Assembly (NCBI GenBank): GCA_937860055.1
Contig: CALMBO010000026.1
Coordinates: forward strand, 1-64,000
Source: an uncultured Verrucomicrobiota bacterium
GTDB lineage: Bacteria; Verrucomicrobiota; Kiritimatiellia; CAIQIC01; Lenti-01
Reading direction: 5' to 3'
Length of the DNA: 64,000 bases
Shown here: positions 18,623 to 25,807 of the stretch, piece by piece
Position numbering within the stretch: the first letter of the stretch is position 1
How the letters are laid out: each line of letters starts with the position of its first letter
The notes under the pieces: model-generated
The model's database searches: none
What the model was told of the DNA's origin: nothing
What the model saw: the letters and a program-made list of their open reading frames with translations, nothing else
Made by a program: the position numbers and the translations under genes

Positions 18623-19545
18623 CGCCCTCCCTCCGCCTGTTCGACACGCACGCCCATTTCGACACCTTCGAGAAGGAGGGGGCCGTCGCGGCGGTCCTGG
18701 AGCGCGCAGCGGCGGCGGGCGTGGCGCGGATGTGCGCCGTGGGCAGTTCGGAGGCGTCGAACGAGCTCGTCGTGCGGATTGCGGAGGAGCATCCGGGGGA
18801 GCTGGTGGCGGCCGTGGGCTACGACCGCGACCAGATCGGCAAGCCCTGCGACATGGAAAAGCTCGCGGCGCTGGCCCGGAACCCGGCCGTCGTGGCGGTG
18901 GGGGAAATCGGGCTGGACTACTATTATTCCGCGGAGACGGCCCCCGCCCAGCGCGCGCTGTTCGGCCGGATGCTGGAGTTCGCGGCAGAGCGGCGGCGGC
19001 CCGTGGTGGTGCACAGCCGCTATGCGGACGACGACACCGTCGACATGCTGGGCGAGTTTTCCACAGTGTGGAAAAAAGTTTTCCACAGTGTGGAAAAACC
19101 GGCTCCAGACCCCCATGGCCTTGCGCCACGGGTGAACCGGGTTGGCGGTGGCGCATTGCCTACCCAGCCACCTCGTTCACCTGCCACGCAAGGTGGCAGG
19201 GGTCCGGAAATCCCCCCGCCGGGCATCCTGCACTGCTTCACGGGCGATGCGGCGTTCGCGGAGGAGCTGCTGGCGCTGGGCTATTTCATCAGTTTCAGCG
19301 GCATCGTCAGCTTCAACAACGCGGGGCCGCTGCGGGAGGTGGCGCGGCATATCCCGGAGGATCGGCTGCTGATCGAGACGGATTGTCCCTATTTGACACC
19401 CAAGCCGTTTCGGGGGAAAGTGAATGAACCGGCGTTCGTGGCGCGCGTGGCCGAGGTCCTGGCCGAGGCCCGCGGGACGACCGCCGGGGCGATTGCGGAG
19501 ACAGCCTTCGCGAACGCCCTGCGGATTTTCCAAATGGAAGGATGA
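18619..19545 (+). CDS. tatD: TatD-family metal-dependent hydrolase with in-frame repeat insertion
   Basis: A 308-residue TatD/YcfH-type hydrolase with all expected metal and catalytic motifs: HAHFD at residues 11-15, GEIGLDYYY at ~95, VVHSR at ~131, LHCFTGD at ~204, and TDCPYL near 255. Family members are usually ~255-265 residues. The excess of about 50 residues lies between VDMLGEF (~residue 147) and GILHCFTG (~residue 202), where family members have a short loop. This insert is encoded by two tandem 19-bp palindromes plus a long imperfect hairpin, in frame with no stop. The core is intact, so the protein may stay active with a surface loop. The usual role is 3'-5' DNA exonuclease or deacylase activity. 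Confidence 0.92.
   Translation: MTPSLRLFDTHAHFDTFEKEGAVAAVLERAAAAGVARMCAVGSSEASNELVVRIAEEHPGELVAAVGYDRDQIGKPCDMEKLAALARNPAVVAVGEIGLDYYYSAETAPAQRALFGRMLEFAAERRRPVVVHSRYADDDTVDMLGEFSTVWKKVFHSVEKPAPDPHGLAPRVNRVGGGALPTQPPRSPATQGGRGPEIPPPGILHCFTGDAAFAEELLALGYFISFSGIVSFNNAGPLREVARHIPEDRLLIETDCPYLTPKPFRGKVNEPAFVARVAEVLAEARGTTAGAIAETAFANALRIFQMEG
19057..19097. repeat. Two tandem 19-bp palindromes inside tatD
   Basis: TTTTCCACAGTGTGGAAAA occurs at 19057-19075 and again, identically, at 19079-19097, separated by AAG. Each copy is a perfect 9-bp inverted repeat around a central G. The same paired design with variant sequence lies at 36024-36064, and a single relative at 59938-59954. Here it is read in frame as part of TatD. 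Confidence 0.95.
19119..19193. repeat. Imperfect long inverted repeat next to the palindromes in tatD
   Basis: The left arm 19119-19146 and right arm 19167-19193 are imperfect reverse complements. Both begin CCTTGCG when read from the outside and share GGTGAAC in the middle, with a ~20-base loop. A smaller alternative hairpin (TGCCAC / GTGGCA) lies at 19182-19198. With the two palindromes this gives a composite structured element of ~140 bp inserted in the tatD reading frame. No transposase or target duplication is evident. Confidence 0.75.
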
Positions 19546-19547
19546 AC

Positions 19548-20513
19548 ATGGACGAGAGCAAGAAACGGTGCGCGATCGGAGTGGATTTCGGGGGAACGTT
19601 CGTGAAGATGGCCCGCGTGGACGAACGCGGCGCGATCGGCGCGCGGGCGAGCTTCGCGACGACCGGGCTGAAGGGGGTGACGGGCTGGCTGGACGAGGTG
19701 GAGCGGCACGCCGGCGCGCTGCTGGCCGACATGCCCCGGGATGCGGAGTGGGCGGGCATCGGCGTGGGCGTTCCGGGCTTCGTGGACTATGCCCGGGGGT
19801 TCGTGCACGACCTGACCAACGTGCCGGGCTGGACGGCGGTCCCGCTGGCGGAGCTGCTGGCCAAGCGGTTCGGCAAGCCGGCGCGGGTGGACAACGACGT
19901 GAATGCGATGGCGGTGGGCGAGTGCACCTATGGCGCGGGCCAGGCCTACCAGCATGCGGTATTCCTCACGCTCGGCACGGGCGTGGGAGGCGGCCTGCTG
20001 ATCAACAAGAACCTTTACCGCGGCGCGTACTCGATGGCCGGCGAGATCGGCCACGTCTCGATCGACATGAACGGCGTCGTTTCGCCCACGGGGCGCGGCG
20101 GCGTGGAGCAGTACGTCGGGAACCGGCGCATCGTCGAGCGCGCCCTGCGCGAGATCGATGCGGGCCGGAAGAGCTCGATTCTGGAACGCGCGGGCGGGAA
20201 GCGCGACGCGGTGAGCCCCAAGATCATCTGCGAGGCCGCCGAAGCCGGCGACGAGTTGGCGAGGGAGATTTTCGACTTCGTGGCGGATTGCCTGGCGACG
20301 ATGATGGCGTCGGTGTCCTACTTGCTGCAGCCGCAGGCGTTCATCATCGGCGGCGGGGTGTCGGCGGCGGGGCCGGTGCTGTTCGACCCGTTGCGCAAGC
20401 ACCTGAACGAGCGGTTGAGCCCCTATTTCGCGGAGCGGCTGGTGATCAAGCGGGCGGAGCTGGGCAACGATGCGGGCGTGATCGGCTCGGCCACGCTGAC
20501 GTTCCTGGAGTAG
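19548..20513 (+). CDS. ROK-family sugar kinase lacking the zinc-site cysteines
   Basis: A 321-residue ROK kinase. It has the N-terminal ATP-phosphate motif GVDFGGTFVKMARVD, VGVPGFVD, the sugar-binding VDNDVNAMAVGE, LGTGVGGGLLINK, and AGEIGHVSID with the zinc-ligand His. The following family motif CxCGxxGCxE is replaced by SPTGRGGVEQ, so all three zinc cysteines are missing and one residue is deleted. Family members phosphorylate glucose, N-acetylglucosamine or similar sugars. I prefer the ATG at 19548 because GGAAGGA sits five bases before it; an ATG at 19542 overlapping the tatD stop is the alternative. It is part of the GH2-GT4-tatD operon and could feed released sugar into glycolysis. Confidence 0.9.
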   Translation: MDESKKRCAIGVDFGGTFVKMARVDERGAIGARASFATTGLKGVTGWLDEVERHAGALLADMPRDAEWAGIGVGVPGFVDYARGFVHDLTNVPGWTAVPLAELLAKRFGKPARVDNDVNAMAVGECTYGAGQAYQHAVFLTLGTGVGGGLLINKNLYRGAYSMAGEIGHVSIDMNGVVSPTGRGGVEQYVGNRRIVERALREIDAGRKSSILERAGGKRDAVSPKIICEAAEAGDELAREIFDFVADCLATMMASVSYLLQPQAFIIGGGVSAAGPVLFDPLRKHLNERLSPYFAERLVIKRAELGNDAGVIGSATLTFLE

Positions 20514-20529
20514 GGCGGAGGGGCATGCG

Positions 20530-21477
20530 ATGGGCCGGTTCTGGAAACACAAGCGGGTGGGGTTGGCGCTGGGGAGCGGCGGGGCGCGCGGCTGGGCCCA
20601 TCTCGGCGTCCTGCAGGCGCTGAAGGAGAAGAACATCCAGGTGGAATGCATCGCGGGGACCAGCATGGGCTCGGTCGTCGGGGCGTTTCTGGCGGCGGGC
20701 CGCGAGGAGGTGCTGCGCGAACTGGCGCTGAATCTCGACTGGAAGCACCTGCGGCAGTTTTTCTGGGAGATCTCGCTGTCGCGCTCGGGCCTGACGGACG
20801 GGAAGCGGCTGCTGGAAGAGACCCGGAAGATGCTGGGCGTGCGGGAATTCCGCGAGCTGGACCTTCCGTTCCGCGCGGTGGCGACCGATCTGAATACGGG
20901 CGGGGAAGTGGTGTTGAGCTCGGGCAACCTGCTGGAAGCGGTTCGGGCGAGCCTTTCGATTCCCGGCGTGTTTTCCCCCGTCTGGATCGGCAAGCGCCTG
21001 CTGGTGGACGGCGGGCTGGTGAACCCGGTACCGGTGAGCGTGGCCCGGGAAATGGGCGCGCAGACGGTCATCGCCGTGGACGTTTCGCAGGGAATCGTGC
21101 CGGAGGAGAAGCCCGGGGCTTCGAAGGAGAAGAGGGTGGAGCCTTCGCGGGGACCTCTGGTCCTCCCAAAACCGGCGAGCGGGGAGGAGCGCGGAGACGC
21201 CTCGCGGATCCTGGACGGTTTCCGCGCGGAGATCGAGAAGCGGATCGGCCAGTTGCGCGCCGCCTCGGCCGACGCGGCGTCGAAACCCGCCTTGGTGGAC
21301 GTGCTGGTGCGGTCCGTGCGGATCGCGGAGGCGCAGATTGCGCGCTCGCGCCGACAGGCGGAGCCGCCGGACATCCTGATCGAGCCGAAAGTGGGGGGCA
21401 TCGGCACGCTGGACCTCCAGCGCGCGAAGGAAGCCATAGAAGCCGGCTACTCTGCGGCGATGAAGGCGCTGGACTGA
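20530..21477 (+). CDS. Patatin-like phospholipase (RssA/YchK type)
   Basis: A 315-residue cytoplasmic patatin. It has the oxyanion loop GSGGARGWAHLGVLQAL (residues 16-32), nucleophile elbow GTSMGS with the catalytic Ser at about residue 45, and the catalytic Asp in DGGLVNP near 160. The C-terminal ~110 residues contain a variable segment (~residues 195-225, Lys/Glu/Pro-rich) and a helical tail. Relatives hydrolyse membrane lipid acyl esters. It follows the ROK kinase by 16 bases and is last in the operon. Confidence 0.92.
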   Translation: MGRFWKHKRVGLALGSGGARGWAHLGVLQALKEKNIQVECIAGTSMGSVVGAFLAAGREEVLRELALNLDWKHLRQFFWEISLSRSGLTDGKRLLEETRKMLGVREFRELDLPFRAVATDLNTGGEVVLSSGNLLEAVRASLSIPGVFSPVWIGKRLLVDGGLVNPVPVSVAREMGAQTVIAVDVSQGIVPEEKPGASKEKRVEPSRGPLVLPKPASGEERGDASRILDGFRAEIEKRIGQLRAASADAASKPALVDVLVRSVRIAEAQIARSRRQAEPPDILIEPKVGGIGTLDLQRAKEAIEAGYSAAMKALD

Positions 21478-21501
21478 GATTCCATATTCCCCCGGTCGGG
21501 G

Positions 21502-21540
21502 AAAATGGAAACGCCCCGCGCGCCGGGGGCGGGCGGGGCG
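21502..21540 (-). terminator. Terminator of rpsT
   Basis: On the minus strand CGCCCCGC and GCGGGGCG form an 8-bp GC stem with a 13-base loop, followed by TTTCCATTTTC. It lies just past the rpsT stop. The T tract is interrupted, so strength is uncertain. Confidence 0.6.
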
Positions 21541-21562
21541 AGTCGGGCCGGAACCGGGAAAA

Positions 21563-21832
21563 TTACTTGGCGGCCACTTTGCGGAGCATCGCGGCTGCGC
21601 GGGATTTCTTCCGGATGGAGGTGTTCTTGGCGATGATGCCGTGCTTGACGGCCTTGTCGAGGGCGGCGCAGAAGGCGCGATAGGCGTCCTGGGTCTTGGG
21701 GGCGGCGTTTTCCGCGACGGCCGCCAACAGGTTCTTGCGCAGGGTCTTCAGGGCGGACTTGGTCTCCGCGTTGCGCTCGCGGGATTTCTCGGATGTCTTG
21801 GCGCGCTTGGCGGCATTCTTGCTGTTGGGCAT
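21563..21832 (-). CDS. rpsT: 30S ribosomal protein S20
   Basis: An 89-residue basic protein matching S20 over its full length: MPNSKNAAKRAKTSEKSRER at the N-terminus, ALDKAVKHGIIAKNTSIRKK in the second half, and an alanine/lysine-rich end. It binds 16S rRNA early in 30S assembly. It is monocistronic, with AGGAG before the start, a consensus promoter upstream and a hairpin terminator downstream. Confidence 0.98.
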   Translation of the reverse strand: MPNSKNAAKRAKTSEKSRERNAETKSALKTLRKNLLAAVAENAAPKTQDAYRAFCAALDKAVKHGIIAKNTSIRKKSRAAAMLRKVAAK

Positions 21833-21868
21833 GTGTCTCTACTCCTCTTCCAATTCAAAAGTCCGCCC

Positions 21869-21896
21869 AGTGTAGCTTTGGAGCGCGGGATGTCAA
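21869..21896 (-). promoter_or_regulatory. Sigma70-like promoter of rpsT
   Basis: Read on the minus strand: TTGACA, 16-base spacer, TACACT. This is the closest match to the bacterial consensus in the window and lies ~37 bases upstream of the rpsT start. Confidence 0.8.
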
Positions 21897-21927
21897 CGGT
21901 TTTCGCGAGGAAAAGCGATTCTTTGGG

Positions 21928-21956
21928 TTGCAACGGCGGCGGGGGGCTGGCATATT
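21928..21956 (+). promoter_or_regulatory. Candidate promoter of the acyl-CoA dehydrogenase-etfBA operon
   Basis: TTGCAA, 17-base spacer, CATATT, ending ~52 bases before the ATG, divergent from the rpsT promoter. Confidence 0.55.
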
Positions 21957-22008
21957 CCGCGGCTGGCATTTTCGATGGATTGGAAACCGGAAACGCAAGG
22001 AGCGGAAA

Positions 22009-23184
22009 ATGGCTGAACTGAATTACGGGTTGTCGGAACTGGCGCAGGAAATCCGCGGCATGGTGCGGGAGTTCGCGGAGTCGCGCGTGAAGCCGGTGCG
22101 GGCGGAACTGGACGAGACGGGGCATTTCCCGACGGAAATCCTGCGGGAACTGGGCAAGATGGACCTGATGGGCCTGTACATCCCGGCGGAATACGGCGGG
22201 ACGTTCGAAGGCGACAGCATGCCGAACCTGATTGCGGTGGAGGAGCTGAGCCGGATCTGCATCGGCGTATCGGTGTCCTTCGCGGCGAACGGCCTGGGCG
22301 CGGACCCGATCCTGATCGGTGCGAGCGAGGAGCAGAAGAAGAAGTACCTGCCGCCCCTGGCCAGCGGCGAAAAGTGGGCGGCCTACGCGCTGACGGAGCC
22401 GAACGCGGGTTCCGACGCGGGTTCGATCCGCACGACGGCGGTCAGGAAGGGCGACAAGTACATCCTGAACGGCACCAAGCAGTGGATCACCAACGGCGGC
22501 GAAGCCGACATCTACACGGTGTTCGCGGTGACGGACAAGAACCGCGGCGCGCGCGGCGTGAGCTGCTTCATCGTCGAGAAGGGCATGCCGGGGTTCAAAT
22601 TCGGCAAGAAGGAGAACAAGCTGGGCATCCGGGCGAGCGCGACGCGCGAGCTGATCTTCGAGGATTGCGAAGTGCCGGCGGCGAACCTGATCGGGCGCGA
22701 GGGGACGGGCTTCATCTGGGCGATGAAGACCTTCGACGTGTCGCGGCCGGGCATTGCGGCGCAGGCCGTCGGGCTGGCGCAGGGCGCCCTGGACGAAGCC
22801 GTCCTGTACGCGAAGGTGCGCGAGCAGTTCGGCAAGCCGATCATCGCGAACCAGGGCCTGAGCTGGATGCTGGCGGACATGGCCACGAAGGTCGAGACGG
22901 CCCGGGCGCTGACCTACGCGACGGTCCAGTCGATTGACCGCGGCTCGAAGGACTATTCGAAGTTCTCGGCGATGTGCAAGGTCTACGCCTCGGACGTCGC
23001 GATGCAGGTGACGACGGACGCCGTGCAGGTGTTCGGCGGCTACGGCTACATGAAGGAATATCCCGTCGAGAAGATGATGCGCGACGCGAAGATCCTGCAG
23101 ATCTACGAGGGCACCAACCAGATCCAGCGCGACATCATCGGGCTGGCGCTGAACAAGGAATACGGGGCGGTCGCCAAGAAGTAG
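22009..23184 (+). CDS. Acyl-CoA dehydrogenase (short-chain/butyryl-CoA type)
   Basis: A 391-residue FAD enzyme covering the full acyl-CoA dehydrogenase fold. Visible signatures are WAAYALTEPNAGSDAGS (FAD/substrate motif, ~residues 123-140), KQWITNGGEAD, and FGGYGYMKEYPVEKMMRDAK followed by IYEGTNQIQRDIIG near residue 370. The Glu of YEGTNQIQ is in the position of the catalytic base in short- and medium-chain enzymes. The AAGGAG site precedes the ATG. It is followed directly by etfB and etfA, so it passes electrons to this Etf pair; with the ferredoxin-type EtfA this resembles bifurcating Bcd/CarC complexes. The acyl substrate is not determined. Confidence 0.95.
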   Translation: MAELNYGLSELAQEIRGMVREFAESRVKPVRAELDETGHFPTEILRELGKMDLMGLYIPAEYGGTFEGDSMPNLIAVEELSRICIGVSVSFAANGLGADPILIGASEEQKKKYLPPLASGEKWAAYALTEPNAGSDAGSIRTTAVRKGDKYILNGTKQWITNGGEADIYTVFAVTDKNRGARGVSCFIVEKGMPGFKFGKKENKLGIRASATRELIFEDCEVPAANLIGREGTGFIWAMKTFDVSRPGIAAQAVGLAQGALDEAVLYAKVREQFGKPIIANQGLSWMLADMATKVETARALTYATVQSIDRGSKDYSKFSAMCKVYASDVAMQVTTDAVQVFGGYGYMKEYPVEKMMRDAKILQIYEGTNQIQRDIIGLALNKEYGAVAKK

Positions 23185-23252
23185 GCGGCGGCGCTTTCAC
23201 GGCCATGCGGCGAGGCCGTCGGCGACGGACCGCCGGCCCGGAGGAGAAGAAC

Positions 23253-24041
23253 ATGCACATTGTGGTTTGCGTCAAGCAGGTCCCGAACACCACGCAGGTC
23301 CGGATCAATCCCGAGACCAACACGCTGGTGCGCGACGGGGTTGAATCCATCATGAACCCCTTCGACGAGAACGCGCTGGAGATGGCGCTGCAGCTCAAGG
23401 AGAAGCATGCGGGCACGAAGGTGACGGTGCTGACCATGGGCCCCCCGCAGGCGGCGGAGGTCCTGAAGGAGGCGGTGGGCCGCGGCGCGGATGCCGTGGT
23501 GCTGCTGTGCGACCGCGCGTTCGCCGGTTCGGACACCTGGGCGACGAGCTATGCGCTGAGCACGGCGATCGGCAAGCTGGAGCGGCCGGACCTGGTGCTG
23601 TTCGGCAAGCAGGCGATCGACGGCGACACGGCGCAGGTGGGGCCGGGCGTGGCCGACTGGCTGGGGATCCCCTGCATCGCCTATGCCCGGAAGATCGAGA
23701 TCGCCGGCGGGAAGGCCGCCGTGGAGCGGGCCTACGAGGACGGCTACGAGAAGCTGGAAGTGGCGTTGCCGTGCGCCTTGACGGTGCTCAAGGAGGCCAA
23801 CGTGCCCCGCATGGCCTCGCTGCGGGGCAAGATGGCGGCCAAGAAGCTCGGCATCGCGCCGATGACGGCCGAAGCGTCGGGCGCCGATCCCGCCAGGCTG
23901 GGGCTGAACGCCTCGCCGACGCGCGTGGTGAAGATCTTTTCGCCGCCGCCCAAGACGGGCGGAGTGAAGTGGCAGGGCGAAGAGCCCGCCGTGATGGCGC
24001 AGCGCCTGGCGGATACGCTCCGCGAGCGGAAATTGATCTAG
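23253..24041 (+). CDS. etfB: Electron transfer flavoprotein beta subunit
   Basis: A 262-residue EtfB. Motifs: VVCVKQVPNTTQVRINPETN at the N-terminus, MNPFDENALEMALQLKEKH, VTMGPPQAAEVLKEAVGRGAD, AGSDTWATSYALSTAI, and GKQAIDGDTAQVGPGVADWLG (~residues 118-138). The last region is the flavin/AMP-binding loop, and here has the form seen in anaerobic Etfs. GGAGGAGAA precedes the ATG. It forms the heterodimer with the EtfA encoded 13 bases downstream. Confidence 0.96.
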   Translation: MHIVVCVKQVPNTTQVRINPETNTLVRDGVESIMNPFDENALEMALQLKEKHAGTKVTVLTMGPPQAAEVLKEAVGRGADAVVLLCDRAFAGSDTWATSYALSTAIGKLERPDLVLFGKQAIDGDTAQVGPGVADWLGIPCIAYARKIEIAGGKAAVERAYEDGYEKLEVALPCALTVLKEANVPRMASLRGKMAAKKLGIAPMTAEASGADPARLGLNASPTRVVKIFSPPPKTGGVKWQGEEPAVMAQRLADTLRERKLI

Positions 24042-24054
24042 AAGGAGAGCGGTC

Positions 24055-25242
24055 ATGGGCCTGAAAATCGATCTGGAAACCTGCATCGGCTGCGGAGCAT
24101 GCGTCTCGGCGTGCCCGTTTGGCGCGCTGTCGCAGCGGCCGGAAGGCAAGGTGGAGGTCAACGAGGCCTGCACGGCCTGCGGGGCGTGCATCGAGACCTG
24201 TCCCGTTGGCGCGCTGTCGATGGAAGTGGCGGAAAAGAAGGCCGAGGCCGGTTCCCTGGACGCCTACCGCGGGCTGTGGGTGTTTGCGGAGCAGCGCGGC
24301 GGCAAGGTCCAGGAAGTGGCCTTCGAGCTGCTGGGCGAGGGCCGCGTGCTGGCGGACAAGCTGGGCGTCGAACTGTCCGCCGTCCTGCTGGGGCACCAGG
24401 TGAAGGATTGCGCGGCGACGCTGTTCGAGCACGGCGCGGACCAGGTCTATGTGGTGGACCATCCGGCGCTGGCGGCCTACACGGCCGAGCCCTATTCGGA
24501 GGCCATGAGCGCCCTGATCCGGAAGCACAAGCCCGAAGTGGTGCTGGCCGGGGCGACCAGCATGGGCCGGGGGTTCATCGCCCGCGTGGCGATCCAGGTG
24601 CATGCCGGCCTGACGGCGGACTGCACCGAACTGGATGTGGACACGGACAAGCGCCTGCTGCTGCAGACGCGTCCGGCGTTCGGCGGCAACATCATGGCGT
24701 GCATCATCTGCCCGGACCACCGGCCCCAGATGGCGACGGTGCGGCCGAAGGTGTTCAAGCAGCCTTCCCCCGTGGCCGGGCGGACCGGCCGGCTGGTCGA
24801 GGAGACGGTGGACCTGAAGGAGCCGGCGGTCAAGGTGATCGAGATCGTCAACGCCATGCAGAACGAGGTGAACGTGGCCGGCGCCGAATTCATCGTGACG
24901 GGCGGCCGCGGGCTGGGGGCTCCCGAAAACTTCAAGCTGCTGGCCGAGCTGGCGGAAGCGCTGGGAGGCGCAGCGGTGGGGGCGAGCCGGGCCGCGGTGG
25001 ATGCGGGCTGGATTTCGAGCTTCCACCAGGTGGGCCAGACGGGCAAGACGGTGCGCCCCAAGATCTACATCGCCTGCGGCGTTTCCGGCCAAATCCAGCA
25101 TCTGGTGGGCATGAACAGCAGCGACACGATCATTGCGATCAACAAGGACCCGGACGCCCCCATCTTCGGCGTGGCCGACATCGGCATCGTGGGCGACCTG
25201 TTCCAGGTGGTCCCGGAACTGATCAAGGCCTTGAAGACGTAG
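24055..25242 (+). CDS. etfA: Electron transfer flavoprotein alpha subunit with N-terminal 2x[4Fe-4S] ferredoxin domain
   Basis: A 395-residue EtfA with an extra N-terminal ferredoxin domain. Cysteines 10, 13, 16, 20 (CIGCGACVSACP) and 39, 42, 45, 49 (CTACGACIETCP) are two complete cluster motifs. A standard EtfA follows from about residue 67: LWVFAEQRGGKVQEVAFELL, then the C-terminal FAD domain with GGRGLGAPENFKLLAELAEA, GASRAAVDAGW, HQVGQTGKTVRPKIYIACG, SGQIQHLVGM and NKDPDAPIFGVADIGIVGD. Fd-fused EtfA is known from bifurcating caffeyl-CoA reductase (CarE) and lactate dehydrogenase complexes. Here it lies with an acyl-CoA dehydrogenase, so NADH-driven ferredoxin reduction is a reasonable but untested role. 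Confidence 0.96.
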   Translation: MGLKIDLETCIGCGACVSACPFGALSQRPEGKVEVNEACTACGACIETCPVGALSMEVAEKKAEAGSLDAYRGLWVFAEQRGGKVQEVAFELLGEGRVLADKLGVELSAVLLGHQVKDCAATLFEHGADQVYVVDHPALAAYTAEPYSEAMSALIRKHKPEVVLAGATSMGRGFIARVAIQVHAGLTADCTELDVDTDKRLLLQTRPAFGGNIMACIICPDHRPQMATVRPKVFKQPSPVAGRTGRLVEETVDLKEPAVKVIEIVNAMQNEVNVAGAEFIVTGGRGLGAPENFKLLAELAEALGGAAVGASRAAVDAGWISSFHQVGQTGKTVRPKIYIACGVSGQIQHLVGMNSSDTIIAINKDPDAPIFGVADIGIVGDLFQVVPELIKALKT

Positions 25243-25265
25243 CGCTTAGGGGTGTTTCGTTGTGC

Positions 25266-25295
25266 TTGCCAGTTTCCCTTGAATCGTGGCACAAT
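25266..25295 (+). promoter_or_regulatory. Candidate promoter of the small lipoprotein gene
   Basis: TTGCCA, 18-base spacer, CACAAT, about 65 bases before the start at 25361. Confidence 0.5.
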
Positions 25296-25360
25296 GCGAA
25301 CCCAGTACTTGGATCTATAAAGTGGATTGAGGCAAAACCTCCATACAAGGGAGAGTACCG

Positions 25361-25708
25361 ATGATGCGAACAGCGAGAGGGATCTTGGCGGGACTGATGT
25401 TGGCGCTCAGCATGGGCGCGTGCGCGTCTTGGAACGTCGATGTGAGCAAATTGCAGCTGGGCATGGAGCCGGAAGCGGTCCGGGAAGCCATCGGCAAGCC
25501 GTTCACCATCCGCGCTTCCAAGGTCTATGAGGGCGAGGAATGGTCCGAGGTGTGGGAATACCTCCCTCCGACGTTCACCTGGACCCCGAAGACCTACTGG
25601 GTGTATTTCGAGAATGGCAAGGTGGTGCAGTGGGGCGAGCCCGGCGATTTCTCTGGCTCTTCCGCCTCGGCGGTCAAGGAATACAACGCGAACAAGAGCG
25701 CCCGGTAA
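25361..25708 (+). CDS. Small lipoprotein, SmpA/BamE-like
   Basis: A 115-residue protein. Residues 1-23 are a lipoprotein-type signal (basic start, hydrophobic GLMLALSMGAC, Cys at the cleavage point). The mature part has DVSKLQLGMEPEAVREAIGKP, the 'l..Gmt..eV...lG.P' pattern of SmpA/OmlA/BamE-like domains, followed by Trp- and Tyr-rich strands (WEYLPPTFTWTPKTYWVYFENGK) and a short disordered tail. It is probably anchored in the outer or inner membrane. It precedes the beta-barrel and exopolysaccharide export genes, but the specific role is unknown. Confidence 0.75.
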   Translation: MMRTARGILAGLMLALSMGACASWNVDVSKLQLGMEPEAVREAIGKPFTIRASKVYEGEEWSEVWEYLPPTFTWTPKTYWVYFENGKVVQWGEPGDFSGSSASAVKEYNANKSAR

Positions 25709-25807
25709 GGCTTCTGCCGCCCGCCTTGGGCCGCGGATTCGTCCGCCATGCGCGAGTTATCATCCCAGACAAACGGGTGCGATTTTCCCCCGGCCGGGCG
25801 GAAGCCG

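Noticed and set aside
19057-19097. A replication origin based on TTTTCCACA, which resembles DnaA boxes of some phyla
   Set aside because: No dnaA, dnaN or AT-rich unwinding region is nearby, and related copies (TTTTCCATG) lose the box while keeping the palindrome, so structure rather than DnaA binding appears conserved.
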